64,000 nt of DNA from Chondrilla cf. caribensis (lineage: Eukaryota > Porifera > Demospongiae > Chondrillida > Chondrillidae), in contig OZ026559.1 in NCBI GenBank assembly GCA_964020155.1, positions 4,132,674-4,196,673 of the forward strand, read 5' to 3'. The notes under the pieces were generated by a model, which searched no databases, was not told the DNA's origin, and saw nothing but the letters and a program-made list of their open reading frames with translations. The translations under genes and the position numbers were made by a program. This document shows positions 37,697-49,436 of this stretch, in pieces. The stretch's first letter is position 1. Each line of letters opens with the position of its first letter.

Positions 37697-39065
37697 CTAG
37701 CGTGAGTGCCTTCTTTTTGTTTGAGCGCATTTGGAAACTTGTTCAATCGTGAGAATTGATCAGGAAGGAAATGAGAATGAAAGATTCCTCGTATTTCCTT
37801 TGAACAGATGATGTCCCTTTCCTGGAGCTCCGTGTGTTGAAGGAGTGACCACAGAAGGATCGAAGTCAAGATGTGGTCCGAAGACAGTTGGACGAACTTT
37901 CGTGTGTGTCTATTGTCGATCTTTTTTACACTGACTAACCGTGATTGAAATATCAAGAAAAGGATGCCTTTCAACTATATAAGTATATATTTGAGTGACA
38001 CTTTATAGAGTGGTTCGCTTTTGTTGTTCAGTGTGCAGCTATACAAGTATACATTATTTACATTGTTGTCGCTGTTGTTGTTCTTAGATTATTGTAATGC
38101 TATACTGCCCTCTAGTACAGTGTGAGGTGATACAGACCTTAAGGTTCCCCTACATGTTGGTATGTCCCCTACAGTGTATCCATGTGTACCCTCTAGTGGT
38201 AGGGAGTCCTTAGTTTGGTGTATGATTTTACTAGTTACTGGAATGTGAGTTATATTAATAATGGAGTGTAAATATTATAGGTGGACAGAGGTGTGTTGTG
38301 TACATACCTTACTTTTCAGGGGAAAAATTTAATTGTTGTAATTCATAATAGTATCATGTAGTGGCATGCATAGATGTTTCAGTGTGGTGGAGGTGGATTA
38401 TGTAGGGTGGTGCAGGGTGTGTTTGAGTCGGACATTGACCTTTGTTAATATTAGTAAACTGTACCTTGAAGCATGTCTGGTTGCCTATTGCCACATTTGG
38501 TTGTTGTTTGTTACTGTAATGAACGTCTCTCATCTCAAGAATGTCTCATCTAACTGCTAACAGGTGTATAGATTAGTTTGTATATAATATTATACATAAC
38601 ACCTAATTAAAGCAGTATACATGTAATTACTTACTAATTACCTACCTTAGGTATTGGAGGAGTGTAACAGCAGACAACCCCCACAATACGTACATATATA
38701 CGCATATGTAGTATGTGTGGAATGTTTACTGGTAATAGTATTCCCAGCCAGCTGTGTATTGTAATAAATACATGGATAGATGTTTGAGTACATGTAACAA
38801 GATATATTGTGTACTTGTGTACATACCTGTGTGGGTTGCATACTGCCAGTGGCACCACAAGGTTGAGACAACTACAAGACTAATGCATTCAACTATCCAG
38901 ACTGAGGTGGATGGTGTGCCTATGTACCTGAGTGGGTTTGTACTGATACATGCCAATGTGGTCACGATCCTCAAACAGTTCCTTGAAAGTATTATTTGAG
39001 TGACACTTTATAGAGTGGTTCACTTTTGTTGTTCAGTGTACAGCTATACAAATATACATTATTTA

Positions 39066-39097
<32 letters not shown>

Positions 39098-39920
39098 CTC
39101 ATAGGTTATCATAATTCTATACTGCCCTCTATTACAGAGTGAGGTGATACAGACCTTAAGGTTCCCCTACATATTGGTATGTCCCCTACAGTGTATCCAT
39201 GTGTACCCTCTAGTGGTAGGGAGTCCTTAGTTTGATTATAAGTTGGCTGTCTCTCATCTGACTGCTAACATATATGGGAGACCATCCCTCTGTTGTTGTG
39301 TAGATCCCTTAAGTAAGCATACCTTATTAAAGCGGAGTACATGTTACAACCTACATTAGATATAGAAGGAATGTAACAGTAGACAACTATAAAACTAGAG
39401 AACTGGACTTCATACTGGCCTCACAAGCTTCATTACATACATTGACCATGAGCTGGATTACTGGTTAACTAGTGGTTTACATGCAATTATATAGAGAGCT
39501 TCATTACGGCTAAGAGTTGGGGAATAAGGGCACGCACAAACACATTAAGCAACAAAGTAATCACAAACACACACACACACACACATAATGCACGCACACA
39601 CACTCATTCACACTTTTATGTGTATACTTTATCATTAATTTTGATTATGCAGATTCCTGTAAAAGACCAGGTTACATTTCATACCTGAAAGGTTCTAGTT
39701 TGATTTTTGACAATGAAATATTTATTTTTTGATTAATTAATTGTTCATTACATCCGAATTGAATCATAAACTATAAAATCGCAAGTGATATGCCTACATA
39801 AGAAAGCACATGTCAATAATTGGAATATGATTATGCATAGTGTTGTGTGTAGAACATTATTGAAATGATATCTATATAAAATGAATAGCAAGAGCATAGC
39901 ATAATGCTGCACATATTTAT
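37697..39920. other. Spacer between 7TM copies 5 and 6, partly duplicated
   Basis: It holds two successive copies of the TTG tract and CCTCTAGT element (about 38060-38215 and 39075-39225). The longer version of the TEVDGVPMYL relic (38865-38990) lies between them, and the DSCKRPGYISYL relic is at about 39645. This spacer combines the module 1-type and the 7TM-only-type spacer in series. Confidence 0.5.
38865..38998 (+). pseudogene. Relic exon TEVDGVPMYLSGFVL, copy 3
   Basis: The + strand frame reads VETTTRLMHSTIQTEVDG then VPMYLSGFVLIHANV and TILKQFLESII before TGA. It carries more 5' sequence than the copy at 28837. Unrecognised; see the note on a possible flotillin-like origin. Confidence 0.3.
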
Positions 39921-39938
39921 TGATATCAAATGTGTTAT

Positions 39939-41803
39939 CTACTGAAAGTTTTGTTGTTGAAAAATTTGCCTCATCTCCAGCTTCACTTTGTGATACAGCA
40001 CCTGTATCATCCACCATGCTATTGGTAGGGCAGTGTAGCGTAGTACAAAGTAGAGAGATTTGGTGAAGCTCTGAGTCTCTTCTCCATATTTACTCAAACG
40101 TAGTACAAGTGTAATACTGAATGTTAGTGATCCAAATCCAAAGACAAGTACTGCTATGAACATGAGTAGCAGTATCTGTCGAAGTGCTTGTTTTGGTGTG
40201 ATTCTGTATTCCTCTTCTTTGATGAAGATTTGATCGAGTGTGAAAGGAACGGATGTTATGATGATGCATACAAACATTGCACACCACACTGTGAGAATAG
40301 TAAATCCATGCAAGTGAGGGTTAGCACTCACTAACAGGAGTTGAAATGGAAGATGTAGTAATAGACCAACTACACTCATGTAGATCCCCCAAAGAGATAT
40401 TGTTGTAATGATTCTGTGGTGATTTCTTCCACAACATTTTGTGAATATGCTCCATGTTCTGGGAATGGGAAATGTAATGTACTTGGTGTGAATGTAGGCG
40501 AGCATTAGGGAGCTGATTAGCATGAAACCCAAAAGATAGTTTGATGCTGTACAATTTGAAATTACATCAGTATTTGTATATGGATAACATGTTGCTGTGA
40601 GAAATTTGAGTATCATGTAAACATTGAAGACATGAGCAAGACTTGCTACAGCCCAGAAGAATGGTACTTTAGCTTTGCTCCTACTTTGTTGTATAGTCTT
40701 CACCAGTTGTCCTCCCTTGGTGTAGAGTAGAAAGGGAACTAGTAGACCAAGAGTGCCAATTAGAACATAGAATCCTTGATTTGGAATGCGAAAGTTTGTT
40801 TCCTGAGGCATCAAGTGTTTTACCCGAACATCATATCCAAGTTCTACCCCAGATGTCATATCCATGTATAACACTCCTGACAATTTCTCTTTGGATTGAC
40901 TTTGAAGCTTTCCAGAAATTACTGACAAAATCTACATTTTTATTTTGAAAATGACTGAGATTCATATCAACAGACCCAGTACACAGTTCTATTAAAAAAA
41001 CACAATTATAGCAAATAATAGGATGTATGTAAAGATACAAGATGGTACTTTGATGTCCACATGCCTTACCTTGCTTAACCTAGTCTGCATGGCAATGATA
41101 ATGCATGTACTAGTAATGTATGTACGTATCCAGTACAGATCAGTTATGTTGAACAAGAATGGATGAACTGATGCAAGAAAGTACATTGTTGTCCACATGC
41201 CTTATACTTTGCTTAACATAATCTGCATGTTCAGGATTGTACATGTATGCAATATAATGTATGTATAAATAGTGTATAAGATATATGCAACAACATAATA
41301 TATACCTGTATAGTGACAGCTCCTAATGTTGGATTCTCATCGAGAATGAGTGGAGTTTTGATGCAAGCAATCTGGGATGGAAAGTGTAAAGGCGAAGATT
41401 TGTTGAATAAAAGGTAGTAGGTCACAGTGGGTAGATATTCTCCGAATTCCAGTAATGTTCCTTCACTGTCAATGCTATATATCGGTGTGGTGGTCCACAT
41501 GTACCAATATATGTTGTGATAAGTGTAGTTTATTCCCGGGTATGTCCTCCATGGATAGGTCCCAAGTGAGCACTCTTCAGGAAGTGGGTCTGTGTAGTTG
41601 GTGAAGTAGGTTATGATGACACTAGATGGTTTAGCCCGATTGATGGGGTAGAAGGCATTGAGGAGTTGTTGATAGTTGTCAGGATAAGCTTTGATAGAGT
41701 TCAATATTTCCAAGGTATCATCACAAACTTGATAGCGATCACATCCTCCACAAGTACCTTCTATGAGGATAGTCCACAGAACCAGTATTATTGCTCCACT
41801 CAT
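39939..41803 (-). CDS. 7TM membrane protein, copy 6 (long intron)
   Basis: Exon 1 is 41306-41803 and exon 2 is 39939-40931. The product is 496 residues. The intron is 374 bases, against 205-215 in the other copies, because a stretch with GTCCACATGCCTTA and CTTAACATAATCTGCATG is present twice (about 41052-41095 and 41187-41230). The acceptor is TAG. Exon 2 is nearly the same as copy 5 at its start, with VPFLLYT and TIQQSRSK changes, and has FTILTVW in helix 5, as in copy 8. Confidence 0.83.
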
Positions 41804-42665
41804 TCTTCACTCAATTATACCTGGTCACACATGGGAGACAACAATAGTGAATCACTCTTATTATGCATTCAACTATATTGCAAATTTTCACCTTCCATTC
41901 AGGATGTTTCCCATATTTATGGATCACAATTTACTAATAATATTATAATAATATATATATATATATATATACATATATTCAGATTCCCATTTTCACTTTC
42001 AAAATTATCCCTTGACAAAACTGATTGTACAATACTGATTTTGTTTTGCTTTCGATTTCAACTCCTCCTGAGCTGATAGTCCACACTAGAATAGGTATGC
42101 ATTCTACCAAGTCTCGCAGAGTTGTAGCTAGCTAGAGTGTATATAATGAGCATAATACTATAATGGTAGCATCTTAGTACATGCAATGTTCATGGGATGA
42201 ACTCCGACTGTTACAGGCCTACAGCTGCTGCAGACACCCTCATTCATCCAACCCTTCCAAGCTTGTTGGACATTGGATAAAAAATAGGGTGGTCTCTTCA
42301 GAGTTGAATTCCAAGAGAACCAGTCAACCATCTTCAACTGGACTGTTGGCTGAAGGTAGGTTTCATGTTTACTGTAATATACAGAGAGTACCTGGTAGAC
42401 TGGTGACTTGTGTTGTCGCAGGTCACTGTGATAATAATATTATGATACATTTTACACACACTTTTGCATGTACATTCTGATGTGGTACCAGTGATAATTT
42501 TAGACTATTGCTCTCCATGGACTGTCCATATCAAACTTAATACCAGAGGTACAGATACTTGTACTCTCTCCTGGAGGTGGTTTGGACCAGGTGGGGACCA
42601 GCAAGATAGGTCTTATGCTTGTCATACTGTGCTTCCCCTTCATTAATACATTACAAGTAAAAATA
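41804..42665. other. Conserved block upstream of 7TM copy 6
   Basis: Same block as upstream of copy 1, with a (TA)n run near 41952-41972. Confidence 0.4.
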
Positions 42666-42835
42666 CATAAATTATATCTTTTATGTACCTACACTAACCT
42701 CGTTATTCTCTAGCAGGATAATTCCGCAAAGGATAAAGGATGTGTGACTTAGCTATACCCTACCAAGGATAATTCCCTTCTTAAAGTTTCCAGAACATCG
42801 TTCTATTGCTTGAAGGTCACAAAACCAAATTCACC

Positions 42836-42896
42836 AAACACACACACGCACACACACAGTCCAGTGTGTATGTGTATGTGGCTCTCTCGGTGTGTG

Positions 42897-42977
<81 letters not shown>
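42836..42977. repeat. (CA)n then (TG)n facing microsatellites
   Basis: A short CA stretch (42836-42857) faces a longer TG array (42900-42977), about 40 bases apart, so the pair could fold back. The same arrangement is seen at 32686-32889. Confidence 0.9.
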
Positions 42978-42981
<4 letters not shown>

Positions 42982-43264
42982 ACATAACATAATAGTCATG
43001 CACATGTCCAGTATAATTGTCCTGTGGCACTGCATATACATTCATAAGTCTACACAATACAGGGTCATTGAGAGCATTTGAATGGAGGGGAAATTGTATA
43101 TTCATAGAAATGGCAGAGAAATAGTCACTGATTTTATTTGGTTCTGATTTTGGCTCAACGTTATGACAAGTGTTATTCTTATGATGGGGATACATTGCAT
43201 TCTAGAGCTGTTCATTAACGGTACAAGCAATATAGTAATGTAGGCGATATTACCATTCTAAGGC

Positions 43265-43336
43265 TGATGACGTAATAAGCAAATTCCACCATGTGACGAC
43301 GATCACGTGCAATAACACGTGTTCGATATTTGGCGG
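43265..43336. promoter_or_regulatory. CRE / double E-box / E2F-like motif cluster (6), deletion junction
   Basis: The cluster is intact up to TTTGGCGG and is then fused at 43336/43337 to TTAATTAATTGTTCATTACATCC. That sequence lies just 3' of the other 7TM genes (for example 34262). About 1 kb of spacer is missing, which explains the short 3.6 kb spacing between copies 6 and 7. Confidence 0.5.
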
Positions 43337-43541
43337 TTAATTAATTGTTCATTACATCCGAATTGAATCATAAACTATAAAATTGCAAGTGATATGCCTA
43401 CATAAGAAAGTACATGTCAATAATTGGAAAATGATTATGCATAGTGTTGTGTGTAGAACATTATTGAGATGATAACTATATAAAATGAATAGGAGAGCAT
43501 AGCATACTGCTGCACATATTTATTGATATCAAACGTGCTAT

Positions 43542-45245
43542 CTACTGAAAGTTTTGTTGTTGAAAAATTTGCCTCATCTCCAACTTCACTTTGTGATACA
43601 ACACCTGTATTATCCACCATGCTATTGGTAGGGCAGTGTAGCGTAGTACAAAGTAGAGAGATTTGTTGAAGCTCTGAGTCTCTTCTCCATATTTACTCAA
43701 ACGTAGTACAAGTGTAATACTGAATGTTAGTGATCCAAATCCAAAGACAAGTACTGCTATAAACATGAGTAGCAGTATCTGTCGAAGTGCTTGTTTTGGT
43801 GTGATTCTGTATTCCTCTTCTTTGATGAAGATTTGATCGATTGTGAAGGGAATGGATGTTATGATGATGCATACAAACATTGCACACCACACTGTGAGAA
43901 TGCCAAATCCATACAAGTGTGGATTAGCACTCACTAACAAGAGTTGAAATGGAAGACATATTAATAGAACCACTACACTCATGTAGATCCCCCAAAGAGA
44001 TATTGTTGTAATGATTCTGTGTTGTTTTCTTCCACAACATTTTGTGAATATGCTCCATGTTCTGGGAATGGGAAATGTAATGTACTGGGTGTGAATGTAG
44101 GCGAGCATTAGGGAGCTGATTAGCATAAACCCCGAAAGAAAGTTTGATGTTGTACAATTTGAAATTATATCAGTATTTGTATATGGATAACATGTTGCTA
44201 TGTGTATTTTGAGTATCATGTAACCGTTGAAGACATGAGCAAGACTTGCTACAGCCCAGAATAAGGGTACTTTAGCTTTGCTCCTACTTTGTTGTAGAGT
44301 CTTGATCAGTTGTCCTCCCTTGGTGTAGAGTAGGAAGGGAACTAGTAGAGGAATAGTCATGATCAGAACATAGAATCCTTGATTTGGAATGCGAAAGTTG
44401 TGTTTTCCCTGAGGCATGTTGTGATTTATCCGAACATCGTATCCAAGTTCTACCCCAGACGTCAAATCCATGTATAACACTCCTGATGATTTCTCTTTGG
44501 ATTGTCTTTGAAGCTTTCCAGAAATCACTGACAAAATCTGCATTTTTATTTTAAAAAGGAATGAGATCCACATCAGCATAAGCAATACAGATAAGTTATT
44601 GTGAACAAGAATGAATGAACTGATGCAAGAAAGTACGTACGTATGTCCACATGTCTTATCTTGCTTAACATAGTCTGTCAAGGATTGTACATGTATATAT
44701 GCATGTATAAATAATGTATAATGTATATGCAACAACATGATATATACCTGTATAGTGACAGCTCCTAATGTTGGATTGCCATCAGGAATGAGTGGAGTTT
44801 TGATGCAAGCAATCTGGGATGGCAAGTATAAAGGCGAAGATTTGTTGAATAAAAGGTAGTAGGTCACAGTGGGTAGGTATTCTCCAAATTCTAGTAGCAT
44901 TCCTTCATTAGCAATGCTATATATTGGTGTGGTGGTCCACATGTACCAATATATGTAGTGATAAGTGTAGTTTATCCTCGGGTATGTCCTCCATGGGTAG
45001 GTCCCAAGTGAGCACTCTTCAGGAAGTGGGTCTGTGTAGTTGGTGAAGTAGGCTATGATGACACTAGATGGTCTAGCCCGATTGATGGGGTAGAATGCAT
45101 TGAGGAGTTGTTGATAGTTGTCAGGATAAGCTTTGATTGAGTTCAATATTTCCAAAGGATCATCACAAACTTGATAGTGATCACATCCTCCACAAGTACC
45201 TTCTATGAGGATAGTCCACAGAACCAGTATTATTGCTCCACTCAT
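43542..45245 (-). CDS. 7TM membrane protein, copy 7 (stop-free intron)
   Basis: Exon 1 is 44748-45245 and exon 2 is 43542-44537. The spliced product is 497 residues. The 210-base intron has a length divisible by three and no in-frame stop, so unspliced RNA would be a single 567-codon frame with 70 extra residues between VTIQ and ILSV. The GTATAT donor and ATGCAG acceptor match all other copies, so splicing is the better model. The juxtamembrane segment is LTSGVELGYDVRINHNMPQGKHNF and the first outer loop is CYPYTNTDIISNCTTSNF, as in copy 2. Confidence 0.85.
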   Translation of the reverse strand: MSGAIILVLWTILIEGTCGGCDHYQVCDDPLEILNSIKAYPDNYQQLLNAFYPINRARPSSVIIAYFTNYTDPLPEECSLGTYPWRTYPRINYTYHYIYWYMWTTTPIYSIANEGMLLEFGEYLPTVTYYLLFNKSSPLYLPSQIACIKTPLIPDGNPTLGAVTIQVYIMLLHIHYTLFIHAYIHVQSLTDYVKQDKTCGHTYVLSCISSFILVHNNLSVLLMLMWISFLFKIKMQILSVISGKLQRQSKEKSSGVLYMDLTSGVELGYDVRINHNMPQGKHNFRIPNQGFYVLIMTIPLLVPFLLYTKGGQLIKTLQQSRSKAKVPLFWAVASLAHVFNGYMILKIHIATCYPYTNTDIISNCTTSNFLSGFMLISSLMLAYIHTQYITFPIPRTWSIFTKCCGRKQHRIITTISLWGIYMSVVVLLICLPFQLLLVSANPHLYGFGILTVWCAMFVCIIITSIPFTIDQIFIKEEEYRITPKQALRQILLLMFIAVLVFGFGSLTFSITLVLRLSKYGEETQSFNKSLYFVLRYTALPIAWWIIQVLYHKVKLEMRQIFQQQNFQ

Positions 45246-45805
45246 TCTTCACTCAATTATACCTGGTCACACATGGGAGGCAACAATAGTGAATCACTCT
45301 TATTGTACATTCAACTATATTATTGCAAATTTTCACCTTCCATTCAGAATGTATCCCATATTATTGGATCACAATATTATTTCTAATAATATTATATAAT
45401 ATTATATACTGATTTCGTTTTGCTTTCGATTTCTAGAATACGTATGCATCCTACCAAGTCTCACACAGTTGTAGCTAGCTAGTCCATTCAACTCTAAGTT
45501 TTCTATACAAAAATGATTATTATAACTTGCATAAACGTATGGAAAATGTGTGCTCAAATCAGCTATTATTTTTCTATTCTGTATAATTATGTGTACTAAC
45601 ATATCTATTCTAAGTATAAGCAGCATTTGTACCTCTCCCAAGGTTTATCTGTCATAGCATATAATACTGTAGCAATTCTTGCAATTACTTCTAGAGTGTA
45701 CATGTAACAAATGAATGCTGTAAGTTTAGTTAGTTCATTCAATGAATGAAAATTATTGATCTTTCATTTATTCTTGTGTCCATATATATGAATTTGGCAT
45801 TTTGA
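45246..45805. other. End of the 7TM-only array
   Basis: Homology to the upstream block of other 7TM genes stops at about 45482 (…GTAGCTAGCTAG). The rest of the block, the (TG)n and the motif cluster are absent. A new region related to 54-59 kb begins. Confidence 0.5.
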
Positions 45806-46018
45806 ATGTTTCTCCAGCTGGTACGTGGTAAGTACATGAACAATTCTCTTTGGGATGGACAGAGTTGTCACTCCTCCTCCCGTTGCTGTGACAACGGACG
45901 TAAGCCATGGTTCTGGCAAATCTTACCTGAATTGGCCGATTTCGATATCGAGGTTCACTGGCTGCGTCCGTCAGGCCACAATGTTGCTATTGAACAACTC
46001 GAACTGTATGTCTACTAG
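45806..46018 (+). pseudogene. Collagen-like C-terminal fragment
   Basis: Reads GKYMNNSLWDGQSCHSSSRCC then DNGRKPWFWQILPELADFDIEV and ends AIEQLELYVY, TAG. It lacks everything upstream. The fragment and its 3' flank (to about 46310) match the end of copy E and its flank (54700-55140), so it is the edge of a duplicated block that also carries the DUF1647 gene. Confidence 0.7.
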
Positions 46019-47218
46019 CAGTATTGCACTTGGTCTGTAGCAATGGTAGTGAGTATTGTCTACTAATCATCCAAATTTCAGTGTCCAATTAAGTACACAT
46101 TCTGCAACATTATTAACATTACATAGGCATGGTTACAACAGTTGAAGCTGGTGTGCATCATTATTATTAGTTATTAGTAATAATTATTCGATATTATAAT
46201 AATTGATATTAGTAGTTATCAAGATGCTGTAAGTATACAATTATGAAATGTAACACAAAGTCATACAATATATAATCTTATGTATGTGTGTTATATTAGT
46301 CTGCAGTGTATGTGGCATTTCCAATAGAGTGGTTTCCATTCGGTGTTCATTGTACAACTATATGCAAATTGTTGTTATTGTTGCTCATGTTGGTCCAAAA
46401 TTGATCAATAACTAGACAATTCCATCAATTGCCAGACAACTATAGAACCTGGGTCCAAAAGAAGTTTCCACCTATGGTCTCAAATGATGTTTGAAACATT
46501 TTCTGACGTATTTGCTACACATAGCGCAGAGTAAATAAATAAATAAAAAAATATTGAATATTAAATTTGTCCTTGAAATCGTCATCGTGATGTCACAATA
46601 AAATGTCTGTCAGAATGGCTTCTACAATGGACACCGTTTTTCAACCGCCAAAGATGTATTTTTAATGTCAGCCCTTCTTATGAAAGAGTTAGGAGATATA
46701 GAACGGTCGAAAGTTGTAGATAGACTTAATCATCGTTCTAAACAGTTGAGCGACATCCCTAAACTTTACCTTGACGTCGGGGAAGCTGACAACGAATGAA
46801 CTTTACACCGGCGTGACGGAAAGAGTAAGCGACTTGTGTTTGAGAACTTAGTATTTTGATATCATACTCAGTGCTTGCCCGATTTGAGCTGTAGAATTCG
46901 ATTAATAATATCTCGCCCGACGCCTCTAACATTCGTGACGGGATTTTCGGAAACTGCGGGCCGAAACGAGAATTAAAATTTGGGCTTGTGACTTTAGGCT
47001 TTGCCATACTTCAGACCAATTAAATGTGGATCGATGCTGGAACTCCGCACCACGCCACGAAAGGTTACCATTAATTAATATCAGTAATTGATACGGATGA
47101 ATACGGACATGTAGCTACAACAAAAGGTTCAAAAGGGTACAACATTTCCTACAAATAGAAAATTGTTTGTGTTGAAGCACTGACAGTAACCACAGAGTAA
47201 TAGATCGAGGCAAATAGA
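46019..47218. other. 5' region of the DUF1647 pseudogene
   Basis: Aligns with 54874-57663 except that about 1.4 kb present at 55.2-56.7 kb is absent. The small open frame at 57054 has its counterpart at 46603, which is stopped early at ATGTATTTTTAA. Confidence 0.5.
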
Positions 47219-48484
47219 ATGGCTACTATTAGGAGCATTGTCCGATATTTGACCTCCCGTACTTGGATTCGATATCCAACAGTGTTCCTGGTGATAACTG
47301 TGGTGTTTATAGTATTGAAGCTCGTATACAAACAAGTACCTACAGCTGATAATAGGATTGTCGATGTTTCCAATACTGAAATTGTACAGGAGGAAGATTC
47401 AATTCATCCAAATCTATCCGGTTCTGCTCCTGGCAATGTAACCCTTCCCAAAAATGAAGCAAAGGAACAGCAACTTAATCCCATGTCAGATCGGAAATTC
47501 TTTAGGAATGCATCAGCTATTTTCAATATGAGCTGTCAGTTTACATTATTGAATTTTTATGTTTATTTCAACAAGGAGCGCTGCTGTGAATATGGAAGAG
47601 CCAAGTCTCTAGAAGAACTTTGTGGACAAGTGAACGAAACCACTCTAGGTAACAAAACACCTCTAGGTGATCTGTGCACCTGTGTTGAATTCATGGCCTG
47701 TAAAATGGTGATTGTGACAGGAATATCATGAAATCACTATTCTGAAGTACAAGACTTAATAGCTTCTGTTCAAATCTTTCACCCAAATACAACTATAATT
47801 GTCCACAACCTTGGTCTGGAAGATGAAGAGGTGAGACAACTTACTAGTTTATGCAATGTAAAAGTGGTGAGGTTTCTTTTTGAAATGTATCCTCCTCATG
47901 TAAAAACTTTGAAGAATTATGCTTGAAAGGTATTGGCAGTCTACAATGCATTACAAAAATACGAGATTGTTTTCTGGATGGATGCAAGTGTCCGAATCAG
48001 AGCACCATTGTCAGAAAGATTACTCCATGACCTACAAGTTTTCCCTTTCAGAGCTGAAGTGTTGAAATATTTTTATGATGCTGCGTATACTTATGACAGT
48101 ACCTACGAAAGATTTGGAGTTACTCGTCGTGAGATGAGCAGAAAGTCCCAAGTTCAAGGAGGTTTTCACCTTTCTCGTAACTGCTCTTTCTTGCATCATT
48201 ATCTCTATGATGAGTATGTACAGTGTGTCCTTGACAAAGATTGCATCCATCCTCCAAATTCCACAGTTCATTGCCCAAAGAAAATGTCATTTCCACCAGA
48301 GGGAGGTCCATATCCGGAAGAGATACAAATGCCGGCTGTTTCAGATACGACCAAAGCATATTAACCATTCTTGTGTACAGAAATTTCAACATAACAGAGG
48401 ATGCTCCTTGCATAGCAAGTCTTAATCACACTCTGGTTGTATACAGGTCCCCAACACAATGCTTTACCATCCAGCACTGACTGA
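47219..48484 (+). pseudogene. DUF1647-type type II membrane protein, disrupted copy
   Basis: Collinear with the intact gene at 57664-58932. TCA of ISSNHYS is TGA here (47729-47731), and the Trp codon of NFAWKV is TGA (47924-47926). One base is lost in GAAGAGATACCAAATGCC (near 48326), and two more in CTTTATACCATCC near the end. Three or more independent lesions make an assembly error unlikely as a full explanation. Most other codons are unchanged, so this copy was lost recently. Confidence 0.88.
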
Positions 48485-48577
48485 ATTATAGAACATCTAA
48501 TTACTGAGTTTGTCCTTCTTTTAGTCTGGTAACCACCCTTAGTTTGTTATATTATACTTGTTGTAATCCATAATGTA

Positions 48578-49042
48578 TTGTGTAGGCATAGATGTGTTGT
48601 GGGTGTGGATTATGTACTGTGCTCCTACAAATCAATTGACCAACCTTATGTTTATGGACTGTCTATTACCTACACAATCAATGATGAACGCAAACACATC
48701 TGGTCCCTGGCTGGAGGATATGCAGACCCTGGTGATGGAGGTGCCCACAACTGTCCATGTGCTGGTGGTTCATCCTATCGTCCTCCATCTTATGTTGGTG
48801 ATAACCACTATTGTGAATCAGGTAGTCATTCTTCTCCAGCTAGTAAGTGGCACATGGATAATTCCCTTTGGGATGGACAGGGTTGTCACACATCCTCCCG
48901 TTGCTGTGACAACAGACGTCAGCCATGGTTCTGGCAAATCTTACCTGAAATGACTGATTCCGATATCAAGGTTCGCTGGCTACGTCCAACTGGATCGAGC
49001 TTCCATGTCGCTATTGAACAACTTGAGCTATATGTCTACTGA
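48578..49042 (+). pseudogene. Collagen-like C-terminal domain fragment
   Basis: The frame from about 48617 reads SYKSIDQPYVYGLSITYT then INDERKHIWSLAGGYADP through CPC, YCESG, LWDGQGC, RCC and AIEQLELYVY, TGA. It is closest to copy E. No signal peptide, Gly-X-Y tract or fibrinogen-like part lies upstream. The region before it is the 3' flank of the DUF1647 pseudogene, joined within GTGTAGGCATAGATG. The 3' exon is undamaged, so use as an exon of an unseen transcript cannot be excluded. Confidence 0.6.
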
Positions 49043-49219
49043 CAGGACTCAGTCTACAGTGACAATGATTATTCAGATAGTGAGTAGTGTCTGCTAATTA
49101 CCCAGATTTCAGCATCAGAAGTACACAATTTTACAGCAAATATAACATAGGATTGATTATATATAAACAGACTGATCATTAGTTTGATTCATAATATAAT
49201 TATTAATAATATTATATCC

Positions 49220-49343
49220 AGTTGCACTCTTCAGGAAGTGGGTCTGTGTAGTAGGTAAAGTAGGCTATTATTACATCAGATGGTCTAGCCCGATTGATGG
49301 GGTTGAAGGCATTGAGGAGTTGTTGATAGTTGTCAGGATAGTA
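49220..49343 (-). pseudogene. 7TM exon 1 fragment
   Basis: On the - strand it reads YPDNYQQLLNAFNPINRAR then PSDVIIAYFTYYTDPLPEEC, with nothing of exon 1 on either side. It is less diverged than the relics at 4690 and 14100. It lies directly against a small fold-back element. Confidence 0.75.
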
Positions 49344-49345
49344 GA

Positions 49346-49436
49346 ACAGCCTTAGTCTCGTATAACTTCCACTGTGCGATGAAAAATCGGAAGTTAGGCG
49401 GAATTGTGTCTGGTTAACGAGACTAGCACAGCCTAG
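49346..49436. repeat. Small fold-back (MITE-like) element
   Basis: TTAGTCTCGTATAAC near 49352 and GTTAACGAGACTA near 49413 form imperfect inverted ends about 75-90 bases apart, with ACTTCC/GGAAGT also inverted inside. It sits exactly at the end of the exon 1 fragment, so it may mark the breakpoint. Confidence 0.4.

Noticed and set aside
43542..45245. Single-exon 567-residue protein as the native product of 7TM copy 7
   Set aside because: All other copies have the same splice borders, and their introns contain stops. The extra 70 residues are intron sequence.
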